Below, one piece after another: positions 1-11,090 of a stretch of 64,000 nucleotides of DNA. Position 1 is the stretch's first letter. The number at the start of each line of letters is the position of its first letter. Source of the DNA: Xylaria sp. FL1777. Its lineage: Eukaryota; Ascomycota; Sordariomycetes; Xylariales; Xylariaceae. The stretch covers positions 310,001 to 374,000 of the forward strand of contig MU400520.1 in assembly GCA_022578965.1 (NCBI GenBank). The letters run 5' to 3'. The notes beneath the pieces were generated by a model. It saw nothing but the letters and a program-made list of their open reading frames with translations. It ran no database searches and was not told the DNA's origin. A program made the translations under genes and the position numbers.

Positions 1-1737
1 TAGCTGACAACCCAACAACGTTTGTACGGCAGATTGATATCTCTCACCCATCCGCCATCCGATATCAGGCAGCAGCTTGCTAGTCAAATAGTTGTACCAC
101 GAGGTGCGGTCAGCCATCTTCTGCCGCCTCTGATCTGAGACGGTGCTTGTTATAAGGTACCATCGCCCAATCTCACACAACACCACCCCAAGACTATATA
201 GATCAGTGCGCCGCGAAAACCCCTTATCAGCCGCTGGATGGTAGTAGTACTCTAGCTCGCTATTTTCTAGCGGACCCCGCGAGAGTGACTCGTCACCGGT
301 GGGCCGCGAGTATTGGAATCCTGTGATAAAAGGGTCTGTGACTTTTATGACTGCCTCCTGACCGAAACAATTTGCAAGGAAGAGGATGCTGCCGCTATGG
401 AACCCTTTATGTAACCACCCTGCGCTGTGAAGATTACTAAACGCTGTGGCTAGCTCGAATGCCAAGGTAAATCTATCACCTAGGGGGGGTATGGGAAAGG
501 ATTTGTCTCTAATCAAAGAACTAAGTGTGCGCGGGGGGTGAATGCGGAAATCCGTTGTGTATATTGGCCGAGATGGTTCAGCAGAACGGTGAAGCAGTGG
601 TGATGATAAACCAGTTTGCGGCGCACCAAATACATAACCGATACGCTGCACCCCGAACTCGACTTCGTGTTTAAGGTCGTCGAAGATGCCATAGCAGACT
701 GGTAGGCGGAGGGCCGCTGCAACAATCGGAGTTAGTTACCGCTATTTAGAGCATGATTTTGAGAGGGTTTCCGAAGCCTCTAGACATAGTCTTGCCTTAA
801 AAGGCAGTCTTGTGCTCTGAAAGTCGCTTAAACGAGGAGAAACTGTTATTGAGAATTGCTTACGGTCGCCAGCCTCCTTTAGTAGATAGCCTAGAGCCTT
901 TACCCGACGGACATATTCTGGTGCTGCTTTGCCGCTGCCAATGATGCTCCATTCAATCCATACTGTAATAGGCGTTTGGCCTGGCAATGTCAGATTGCCG
1001 AGAGATTCTGATCCTTTCCAAATTTGAAGTTCGCTGGTTGTTATTCCAATCCCAGGCGCATCTGACGGCTGGGCTGAACTAACTCGCATTAACTTGGCTT
1101 TGGCTGACATAACCAAAGTAGTACTGGCCTTAGCCTTAGGATCGTGTAAGCTTTGTAACATGCTGGTGTTTGTGATGTGATTGAGGCTCATTGAGGGTAG
1201 AGTTTTCTCTATCAAGTGAGACTCTGATGGACTGACAGTCAGGTGTTCGAGTTCGTCGAAGAGATTGCTAATTTTTGACACATTCTCCTCGAATTCGGCC
1301 TTTCCTTTAATCGTCCACAGGAACCTAGCCTTTGGTTTAACTCTTAATTTGGATAGAGTCGTTACAATATTGACTTGTGATTGTGGAGCGATGTTTGGGT
1401 TGACAAGGGGCATGGAGGGAAGCTCAACACCATGTTTTACCACTAGCTTTTGCAATTCGTCAAGCAACTGGGTAATCTGCGCAAGGATGCGAATCACGAG
1501 CTCTTGTATTTTTTCAGGTTTATCTTTCAATGCGCACATAGATGGGTCGTCAATGTTGTAAACCTGTCGCCAGAGCTCAAGACGGGTCTTTTGGGTGTGG
1601 TAACATAGGGCTAGAAAGCTGCAGTTTGACTTCTCATCGCTAAAATAGGATTCAATGAGCAAAGCTGTATCAAGGGAGCCTTTGAAAGCTGTTAAGGTAC
1701 TGCCGACTCCAAGTACAAGGCCTGCTGCTTCTGCCAT
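1..1737 (-). CDS. HeLo-domain pseudokinase (3' end beyond window), pair 1
   Basis: Two exons are visible: 1737-864 and 716-1, with intron 863-717 (GTAAGC donor, CAG acceptor, phase 1). They give at least 530 residues, still open at base 1. The start is the ATG at 1737, because the HeLo domain begins there with MAEAAGLVLGVG. Residues 1 to about 200 are HeLo (prion-inhibition and propagation family), a helical bundle that in HET-S type proteins inserts into membranes and kills the cell. The rest is a kinase fold without catalysis. The HRD position reads LHKGFHSGS, the DFG region reads ITGFQYSRP, while YYYHP and DLYSLGVVLCEIGRW persist. No amyloid motif is visible. It is divergent from the kinase-ankyrin gene at 2100. 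The family is seen in sequence; a cell-death role is known for HeLo relatives and inferred here. Confidence 0.85.
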
Positions 1738-2099
1738 TGTAGATAAATGTGCCTCAAGTAAAGAATCAAGACCTCCTCGTACTAGAGTGGGCGACCGAAC
1801 CAAATATGCGGATTAGGAGGGAAGTAGGTGGGCGTGCGTGTCCGTCCGAGGAGGCGTTTAATAAATTCTGCCTGAGCATGGGCTAATCATAGACGAGCTC
1901 TCTTACAACCTAGGTGGGGTAATATGCCAACCAGCAACAAGAGCAGACGGAAGCCCAAGGCATGGCACTGTTGGGCCTAAGTGTATAATTAGGCGGCAAG
2001 ACGGTTTTTTAGAGAAAAACCTAAAGACATACAAAAGTTGCACTATACCTACCTAGCTTTGAAATCACGGTTTGATGTTCTATCGATCGTGCCCCCATC
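1738..2099. promoter_or_regulatory. Shared divergent promoter region, pair 1
   Basis: These 362 bp lie between the start codons of the HeLo-pseudokinase (minus) and the kinase-ankyrin gene (plus), so both upstream regions share them. There is a copy of the ACCTAGGT palindrome at 1908-1915. No clear TATA box and no motif shared with the second pair's promoter was seen. That it is a bidirectional promoter is inferred from gene layout only. Confidence 0.5.
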
Positions 2100-5000
2100 A
2101 TGTCATCTTCGACGCCGCTCACGCGCTCTGGGCGCTTATGGTCCACTACCCCTTCACTCCACACAAAAAGTATGAATGAGCCACGGAGGGCTCATTCACA
2201 AATCTTGAACGATACAGATTACTTACGATACCAACTCAACGGAGAATACTTCATGGATGTCGCACGTGTCGTTCATGATCACGGTCTACCGTCCTTTGGG
2301 CTACGCAAAAGGGACCCATGGGATCCGGAGTCAAAGGGCGCAACCATTCTCTTGGGTAGTGGAATGACATCTAGGGTGTCTCAGCATATTCTTTCGGATG
2401 ATGAGGCGGCGAAGACAAAGTCTGCGAAACTAATAGCATTGAAAAGATTCACTCCGACATCATCAGCTAGTGTAAAAAGCTCGACGGTATATGAAACGAT
2501 CATTAGGGAGATCCGATTACTTTGCCACCCACTGCTTTCTAGACATCCAAACATCGTGCGACTTTATGCCGCCGGTTGGACCAAAGGGGAGCGTTTTCCC
2601 GCACTAGTGATGGAGTGTGGCTCACACGGCTCGTTGGATTATTTGATTCGGAGTTCCTGGGCCGGCCTTAACGATACCCAGCTTCACCAAGTACGCCGGC
2701 ATCTGACTATTGATATTGCTGTGGGCCTCTACGCTATCCATGAAGCTGGATTTATTTACGGCGACCTCAAACCACACAATATTTTAGTTATGAGCCACCC
2801 GTGCGAAAGTCGCCGTGCGATTGCGAAGCTGACCGATTTTGGCGGGAGCTCGATAATTCCCGGTCAACGCGACGGGCAGCCAGTTCATTATACTCCTCTA
2901 GTAAGTATGATCTTTACACTACTGAAATTCACCCCCTAATACTGCAGATCTATCTATGTCCTTGACACGTCTGTGACTTTATTCGAAATATAATTCTGAC
3001 AAAACCAATAAAGTGGTGTGCCCCTGAGGTTATCAATAAAGACCCAGACGTCGACTGGAAGAAAAACGACATATATTCGTATGGGCTGGTAGTCGGTAGC
3101 CTCTGGGCTTGTCGGCGGACGGAAGGCGGTTTTGGAGCCGGACGACTAGAAAATGGAAGTTCCTGCTTCTTGGCCAATTTTATTTTCTCCGCGATGACTA
3201 AAGAAGAAGAAATGGACGTGCTGTGGATAGCAAAAAGTGAGGTAGATGAGGCGGCAAATCTCAACTCTCTCCTCAGGAGGGTGCTCGAGGTTTCTATCAC
3301 CGATGAGACCGACAGGGCGCACATTCTCCGAGTTCTAACGCCAACACTGCAGCCTCACTTTTGGCTTCGACCTGATGCGGAGAGCCTATGCCAGAGTTTG
3401 CGGATATTAGCTCTACAGGTCAAGCGTCAAATTTGGTATGGGAACTTTTCTTCATCCTCTATAAGGGTTTATCCTCTGAAAATTTTACTAATCTTATTTG
3501 CAGGGAAGAGATGCATATCGTACCAGAGACCGGGAATAAAAACCCCCATGCACAACAGATGCACCCTGAATTGCGGTCTGATGAGCAACTTTTCGATTTT
3601 CCATTTATCTTCGTGGAGCAATTAACTTTTGCCCTCGATGATACAACAGTTGCAGAGAGGGACTCGCTTTCTCACCCCCTGCTAGATCTCCCAGAAACTC
3701 TTGCGGACGACATCGATCCACAGCAATACTTCATAGCTATGGCTAATAGCATCAAGCAGTTTTTGCTGAGGGGTTACCAGGGCAAGAGCACAAGCGAAAA
3801 AAATGCTATTCTCGCTAGTCACCGCAGAAGAGCAATGCTGTCATGGTTCGTCACAGTTTTCCACGCCGGGGTCCTCTCAGATTGGGTAAATTTCGCAAAC
3901 ACAATGTACACCACTGCCATAGCGGGACAGGGCGAGGCCATGCTTTCTGCAAGCTTATTCTTTAATAACACTGATATGGAAGCACGGATCCCAATCCGCT
4001 CCTATCTCTCGCTGTTTGCTCTGTCGCAGTCTAACCATGCCGCGCAAATTCTTCACAGTCGCTGGCCGGCCCACTATGACATGGTTCAGCAACTCATTAA
4101 ACTGAAGCCCTCGGCGTTTGAACAATCCGGGTTCGGAAAGAAACCAAATTCAAATTTCTTCATGACCAACACTTTGGTACTCTATAGAGATGAGCCAATG
4201 CTGACAACACCGCTTAGCCTTAGGCGAATCTTAGATACAGGGCTTGTTAAAGAGATCCGTGGGATTTTAGATGGCACTGCTCTCACTGTTGACTTTGAGG
4301 AATCTGCATCAATGTTGCTTCATGGGCTCTCCAACTTCCCAGATGCTGAAGCTGTCGCACTGGTTCCAAAAGCATACTGCAAAGGGGGTAAGTTGTCTTT
4401 CTTGGGCATGGTCAAATCCCCTATAGCCTCTACCGGCTTCTTCTCAGATAAGGGGGAGATGCTATCACCTATCTCCGCTGCTATCAGGCGAGGGAAAACA
4501 CAACTCGCTCTTGCGATTTTCTGTCTACACATAGAGAATGAAGAGCCTATTGTAGACTTCGACCGAGCTATCAGACTAAGTTGTCTGTACTTAAACTATG
4601 ATGTTATATCGCCGCTTCTGGGTCTTTATAACGACAGCCCTTACATGTGTCTTAGAAGCCCACAAACTGGGCGGGATACGAAGGCTTTGCTATTAGAGCT
4701 TTTACTCGACATTGTGGTGACGTCCGCGGAATTGTTTACGCTAGAACTAGAGCGGCGCTTGTTGTATGGCACCGGCTATCAAATTGCCTACAAGACTACC
4801 CTTGAGGTTCTTGTCGATGAAGGAGCTATTCCAGATTCTGTCGACTTACACCTGCTGAGAGAGGCATTGAAACGCGATGACTTAATTGCCGTTAAAATAC
4901 TTATTGAGCATTGGGAAAGGAGCAACAAGGATGCGGTTTACTATCTTCGGAATCTGGGGAGTGATCATCAAGATGCCGCCGCCGTTGGTTTCCGTGGATC

Positions 5001-7212
5001 GGCGCTGACCATGTGTATGAAGTTCGGCTCTATAATGGTTTTCGAGTATCTAATGCAAAGATTTCCATTGCTGACCCTGCATTCTCCTGGAGATTATGGG
5101 CCCATCCCAATTCTTCACACCGCGTGTATGCTGAACAACGGAACCCCTTTTGTCGAAACTCTCCTTCGATGCGGGGCCGATGCTACATCGTATGATAGAC
5201 ATGGCATCAACGCCATATATGCGGCACTCTCAAACGGGCAGTTAAAATCAGCTGACGCCATTGCGAGCCATTGCGAGCCTGAGAAACTCAGGGAACTATT
5301 GGGCCGAGACGCTAGTGGATGGTCCGTTTCCTCCCATCTTCTTAGCGCATGGCGACATGATAGGAGTCTTGACATGATCGAAAGTTTCCAGTGGCTCGCT
5401 CGAAAAGATGCCATTCATAAAATTGGTCCACTGGGCTACCCTTCCTGGACAGCTATCCTTTTACCGTCAAGGCCATTTTGGGCTGCTCACCAACGCCTGG
5501 ACGTTCAGCTGCTCAGGCTGGTTCTCGGCGCTGGCGAGCTCAACCAAAAGATGATAGATAACGAAATATGGGGTTGCAGGACCTTATTGAGTCTTGCTGC
5601 AATGAACGGACATATTGAAGTTGTAAGACTACTTCTCGATAGCGGTGCTGACCCCAATATTCGGGTACCCTTCAAGCCTTCGGATTTCCCGAAAGATTTT
5701 CCGTCTTATCTCGTAGATAAAAAATTCACTGCACTTGATATGGTAAATCTTGCGCTTAGTGGAGTGAGGATTCCACAAGAAGTTGATCGTGGTGGTTTCA
5801 TAGAACTTCAGATGTGGGTCGAAGACCTTGAAGGGATCAGGAGCCTGCTAAGAGCACGGGGAGCGCAAAGTATCCTCTACGACATATTCGTGGGAGACTC
5901 TAGCGAGCTAGAAGTGAACCACGATAGCATCATCGACAAGATGTTTGTACAAAGAAACGGGGTTATAAGGGGTAGTTGGCCAGAGCCTTTAGTCGAAACA
6001 CCAGTCTCCCAAGTCGTAGAGACGGGAGAGGAAGCATCAGCACGTAAAGCTGGAGCACGTGAGATCTTCTATAATATCCGACGATCCGACTACCAAATGA
6101 AACTGAGAGAAGAGCGGCAGGAAATCGAAAAGAAGGTAACGCCAACAGACTACTTGCAATCGATCAAGCGGCACGCCTTGATCAAAAGACACGCGTGGCG
6201 TCTACCAACTGGATGGCATTGCCATATGATAAGGGCAGATGAAAGCCAACCTAGTGGCTATGATATCCTGTACTGGAATAGTACCTCAGGCAAGACCACA
6301 TGTGAAAAGCCAGAGCTAATGAGGAAAGAACCGAAAGCTAGGCAGGAGGAGAATAGTGAAAAATTGATTGAAGAGGACATCTATGGCGCCACACCTATTA
6401 TGAAGCCTAAAACCCTGCCCCTGGAACAGGACATTGTTAGTCTAAGTCTTGATGACGCAAACTCAACTAAATCTAGACCAGCAATGCACCCGCCTCCTAG
6501 TGCTAAGCCCTTGTCTGGCTTCTCCCATGAAGAATCTATTCAGGCAATAACAGCTCATTCAAACGATCCTGACCTTGTCGCAGTAGTCCCACCTGGAATG
6601 GCTTACCAGCTTTCTCGCCACATGGAGCACTTAAAGCTTCCAGACAGTAGCACCACGCTCCATGCTTCAATAGCAGCGGATGATCTCGAGCTTGTTTCTA
6701 CCATTCTGGAACAAAACTCGATCCCGATTGATAGTGAGACCTACGGCGGATGGACTCCCCTACACGTCGCCGTGATAAACGGGAAACTTGATGCACTGGC
6801 GTTGCTGTTGGCGTATGGTGCGGATCCAAATCGGGTATCCCCACGAACAGGGCACCGGCCAATGCATATGAGCATCGTGCAAAGATACGCAGATGCGGCT
6901 TATCTGCTGGTCCAGGGTGGAGCGGATGTAAATGCGACGAATGTAGAGGGGTATACACCATTGCACCTTTGTGTTGCTGCAGGAGACAATACTGAGTGTC
7001 TCGAAGTCTTGCTCGAGAATGCAGCGGATGTGAATGCAGTCGGACCGCATGGTTCTGTTTTGAAAATGGCCGTGAGTTCGGGAGCCGAAAAGAGTGTGTC
7101 AATACTACTGAGCGCTGGGGCGCGTACGGATGAGAATGAAAGCTTTCTTCACGTTGCGGCAACACTCGGAAATACAAAAATCATGGAAGCACTATTGAAC
7201 AAAGGAATATGA
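2100..7212 (+). CDS. Protein kinase-ankyrin repeat protein with WW-like module, pair 1
   Basis: Three exons, 2100-2900, 3014-3435 and 3504-7212, join in frame to 1643 residues. The intron 1 acceptor is an unusual AAAG, chosen because it restores WCAPEV and sits behind a CTGAC branch site; the CAG at 2945-2947 leads to a stop. Residues about 80-400 are a Ser/Thr kinase with all key residues: LGSG loop at 85-88, K115 in ALKRF, E137, D222 and N227 in GDLKPHN, D246 in DFG, then the APE motif. Ankyrin repeats follow, clear near residue 1097 (RTLLSLAAMNGHIEVVRLLL) and from 1460 to the end. At about 1307-1345 is a WW-like module (LPTGW, YWN, TTCEKP) whose second Trp is Cys. No membrane segment was noticed. 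It is divergent from the HeLo-pseudokinase. I infer a sensor kinase; substrate unknown. Confidence 0.85.
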
Positions 7213-8236
7213 GACTATCTCATAATGATGAAATGTACAACTGTCATCAACACGCGCGTCTGACTATGGATATATCTCTGGATGATTGGATATAGAGCCA
7301 CAAGGTCTTGGAGTTGTATGTAGGCCCTCGACTAACAATAAGCATGAAGCTGAAGGACTGCAATTATATGAAGTTAGAATGTGTATAAATATGAGACAGA
7401 ACCATGGCCCTTGAGACCCCTCGTAGATCATTATTTAATATATGACTAAGATCCAAGCCCTCATTAAAAGCCCTTGTCACGCGTGAAGGACCTGGCTTCA
7501 CCCGAGCCTGCCACATTATTTTCTCTAGTAATACACTTGCTGCCTTAAAAGTGCATCCCACAGTGATGATCGAAAAAGGGGGGGAGAGGACAAGAAAAGC
7601 GGATATATAGAAAGCCTCATATAAGTAATTGAATATTTCAACACTACATTGCCAAGTTTTCTGCAGCTTAAGAAGACTACCGCGGAGCAGAACCATAAAT
7701 GACGGTGAGGTGGGATATGGTCTGTGGAATTACTCCATAGGCCTGGGAGAATTTATTTGGGTTAAGTCAAGCCTCCCTCAATTTCGTCAACGCCCAATAG
7801 TATGCGCCCGGTTATCGGGAGTCACGCTTGTTTTATGACTGTGCGAGGCATTGCAAGTGCCGGGCTCAACTGACGAAGGGGATGCAAATCATGAGTCGGA
7901 CACAAGAAAGGCATCTGCGGGGGATCTTATCAATTCACCATAGGTGAATATAGTGCACGGTACATATTTATGAAATGCCATGATCGTCAGATACGAACCC
8001 ATGCGAGTTATTTAGTAATAGCAGACCTAGGCCGCTCTCTCTTCATTAAGTACCATCCCTTCGCGCTCGGCTCTTCGATTTGGAGGAAATACAGTTTTTC
8101 CGCGTGTATTGCCTCTTCAGACGTTTTAAAGCGAGTCGGGTGGCCCCATGGAGCCATCACTGAACTTCATCGGGTAACCTCTTGTATACTTTTGCTTGCC
8201 GTTTGAAAAATAGCCCGATTCGGCCCCGCTGCAAAG
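7213..8236. other. Intergenic; holds a probable solo LTR
   Basis: No gene seen. The first part (7242-7481) looks like an unmutated but diverged solo LTR of the chromovirus family described below. The remainder, to the DUF1996 start, has only short open frames that look random. Confidence 0.5.
7242..7481 (+). repeat. Probable solo LTR, same family as the chromovirus
   Basis: From about 7397 the sequence aligns with the 3' LTR end: ACCATGGCCCTTGAGACCCC, then CTAAGATCCAAGCCCT and the terminal CCCTTGTCAC. A plausible TGTC start lies at 7242, but the first half matches poorly and no target duplication is evident. It is not RIP-mutated. Confidence 0.5.
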
Positions 8237-9733
8237 ATGAAGACGATTTTCACAGTCGCTGGGCTTATTACGCTGGCTCAAGCCGGTCTCCGGTTTCCAT
8301 GCTCGACATTGACTGTACAGCGCCTTGACCCCGCCGGCGAACCTGGCCAGAATCCGTCTTCCCATGTTCATCACATCGTCGGTGGAAATGCATTTAATGT
8401 TACCATGACAGGTGATGTTGGCGCTCGCGCTACTTGCACCACCTGCCAGATGGCTGAAGACTTTTCTAATTACTGGACTGCTCACTTGGTGTGTCTTAAT
8501 TTTCCCACGCCTTCTCCTTTAGGGCCCTCGACTCGTGTAGATGACTGACACATTTTCTACATGTAGTATTTCAAACACCCGACCAATGGCTCCTACCATC
8601 GTGTGCAGCCCGTGCCAGTCCAGCCCTTGCTAGGGGGTTCAAATGGCGCCGAGGGAGGACTTACTGTATACTACACGCAGTTTGATCTCAGCAGGGACAA
8701 TCTTCAGCAACAACCCATCAAGAGCTTCCCACCAGTAATTCTACCACATCGTATCCTCTATTGTCTATATCACTAAGGTTTCCAGGGGTTTCGCATGACC
8801 GTGGGCACTCCCACGGCCACCTCACGTGCACACGTCGGGCTCAGCTACCAATGCATGACTGGAGGTAGCCGGGGTGCATTACAAGCTGATATGCCTAACA
8901 AGCCATGTTCAGGCGGCATCTTCACTACTCACCACTTTCCACCGTTAGTAAAGCATTTTCTACTGATTTCATTTTCACTTTAACTAATTTGGCTTAGATG
9001 CTGGGACGGCAAGAACCTTGACAGTCCAGACCATCAATCCCATATGTACAATACTGTCAATACGGATTACTTCAACAACGCCCCAGCATGTCCGGCATCT
9101 CATCCTGTCCGTGTACCACAAGTTACCTTCGAAACAACCTGGTATGTACAAAGGAGACCCCCATATCTTCTCACTGCTCTTGTTCCTCTCTTTATTCGCT
9201 TCTATTTTCCCTTTTCCTCCTTTGCGGCAGTGTTTCAGGAGGACAACTGTTATCAAGGAAGTTTCAAAGCCAAGAAGAAAGTTCAAAAAATAGCGATGTT
9301 TCTCCTAGAATATGAAATTACTAATCTTAAATTTCGACAGGGACACCACCAAGTTTAACAGCATGTGGCCTTCGGGTGCTCCTAATCCATTTGTATGGAG
9401 CTTCGAAGGCAAGTCATCCTCCCTATCCTGAGGTACAGAGAGAGGCATTTGCCATGACTGACATAATTTTAGGGAACTCATACGGAACCCACGCCGACTA
9501 CATGTTCGGCTGGAAAGGCGATGCCCTACAACGTGCCATGGATAAGCCTGAGTGTTTTTACGACGGCTGCGGTTCTATCCAGAAGCAGAGCATGGCCATC
9601 GCCAATCAATGCCAAGTCAAGGACATGGTCAATGAACAGACTGATGGATGTAAGGTTTCCAGACTAGCTAATCTCCCCATACAAACGCTAACCGGTTTCA
9701 GGGCTCCCAAAGCTTCCTGGTATGGCTATGTAA
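8237..9733 (+). CDS. Secreted DUF1996 protein
   Basis: Seven exons (8237-8488, 8567-8734, 8786-8943, 8998-9141, 9341-9408, 9473-9649, 9702-9733) give 332 residues. The N-terminus MKTIFTVAGLITLAQA is a signal peptide with a likely cut after Ala16. The mature part begins LRFPCSTLTVQRLDP and holds the family signature HVHHIVGGNAFN, then CTTCQMAEDFSNYW, conserved cysteines, and the typical end GWLPKLPGMAM. DUF1996 proteins are extracellular or cell-wall proteins of unknown biochemical function in fungi. Intron 5 (9409-9472) uses a GC donor (GCAAGT) with AG acceptor; no GT alternative preserves the frame. No partner gene is evident nearby. Confidence 0.88.
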
Positions 9734-11090
9734 GCACAGTATGGCCAAGTTGGTAAAGGGTTGTGCATTGGGGCGCACAATGGTAACTTTTTCTCGACGT
9801 CAGAAAAAGCTCCTCTGCTCGACCCTGCAAGGATTACAGATACAGGGCAGATTGATTCATTACCCGAAATTATTTATTTACATCACCAAGCATAAGTAGT
9901 ACTGTGAATGGAATTGTGCTATAAGATAACTACATCCCACCTACATTGCTGGGGTTGCATGATCACGTGATTACAAGAAAAAGGGCTCCTTAGGCGCCGC
10001 TTACTTCGCATATAGTTGGTTTCAATGTACTGAAAAATGGATGTATCTCTGTTTTAAAATTATTACCATAGTAGGTAGGTATCTGTAAGGTGTTAAGTGT
10101 ATATCTTACTGCAGGTCGAGTTTAAAAATTTATTTAATAGGCAAATTAGCGTAATTCTGAGCACTTCTAAGCCACAACTTAGCCATACAGACCTGGTTAT
10201 AAGGGTCTGTATGAAAGGGTTCGTTCGGCTAGGTCTGTATAGAAGACTTATAATATTGATGTTAAGTTTTTTGTCTTTATTACTACGTAATGTAGAAAAC
10301 CTCCGGCCATAACAACATGTTTAAAGCCGTATACCACCCGCAACAACCCCAACCCTATTGGCTGGCTGCAGCGAGCAGTAGTAGTTTTCATGGTATCAAT
10401 GCATACCGATATAAGGAGTGCTGTAGTTATTCTCATACGCCTGTTCCATCACGTTCCATCAAAATCGCCGAACACGACTTGAACACCTCCTCTTCTTCGG
10501 CCGGCGTCTGATTTGCTGGTGCGAGCGCCGGTGGCTTGCTGAGGTCGCGGCGTGTGACCCCGGAGGGCGTGAGCACGGGTTCAGCGACCTGGAAGCATTC
10601 TGGTCTTCATTTTTTGGGGAGACGCTGCAATTCGATACGATGCTTTTCGTCCTGTAGCCAGATAATTGCCTCCCCAAGAAGAGAGTTGGAAATGGGAGGG
10701 GACGACGATACCTGCAATGACAGAGCTACCTGTACTATATATGTGCGCACATCACTACCCGATATGAGCAGCTCGCGTCACTTATCTGCGCCTGCTTCTC
10801 AATTCTAATTTACTATATGTGCAATGTGATACCACAATCTACTGTACGGGCCGCGCAAAGCTACCAGCAACCGAGCTGCAAGCCGACCTTGAACTTGGCG
10901 TGAGGGTTGGTTCTACCTAGGTGGATAGCTTTTGTTTTTAACGCCTTTCTAGCCTCTAATAGCCAGCTCGCCAACGTAGTAGCCTCTGAGGGATATGTTC
11001 TCTGGGGTATGGTTTCTTTCACTGCCAAGCCTCCGTAGAACACTAGCCGGAATAGGAAGGAAGGGGCATTTCTTTGTTGGGCGACAAAAT
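9734..11090. other. Intergenic region with one perfect hairpin
   Basis: No gene is supported. There is a 10-bp inverted repeat at 10184-10193 and 10204-10213 (arm CATACAGACC, 10-base loop), with a third partial copy of the arm near 10230, and one ACCTAGGT at 10915-10922. Open frames here have no recognisable domain. Confidence 0.5.
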
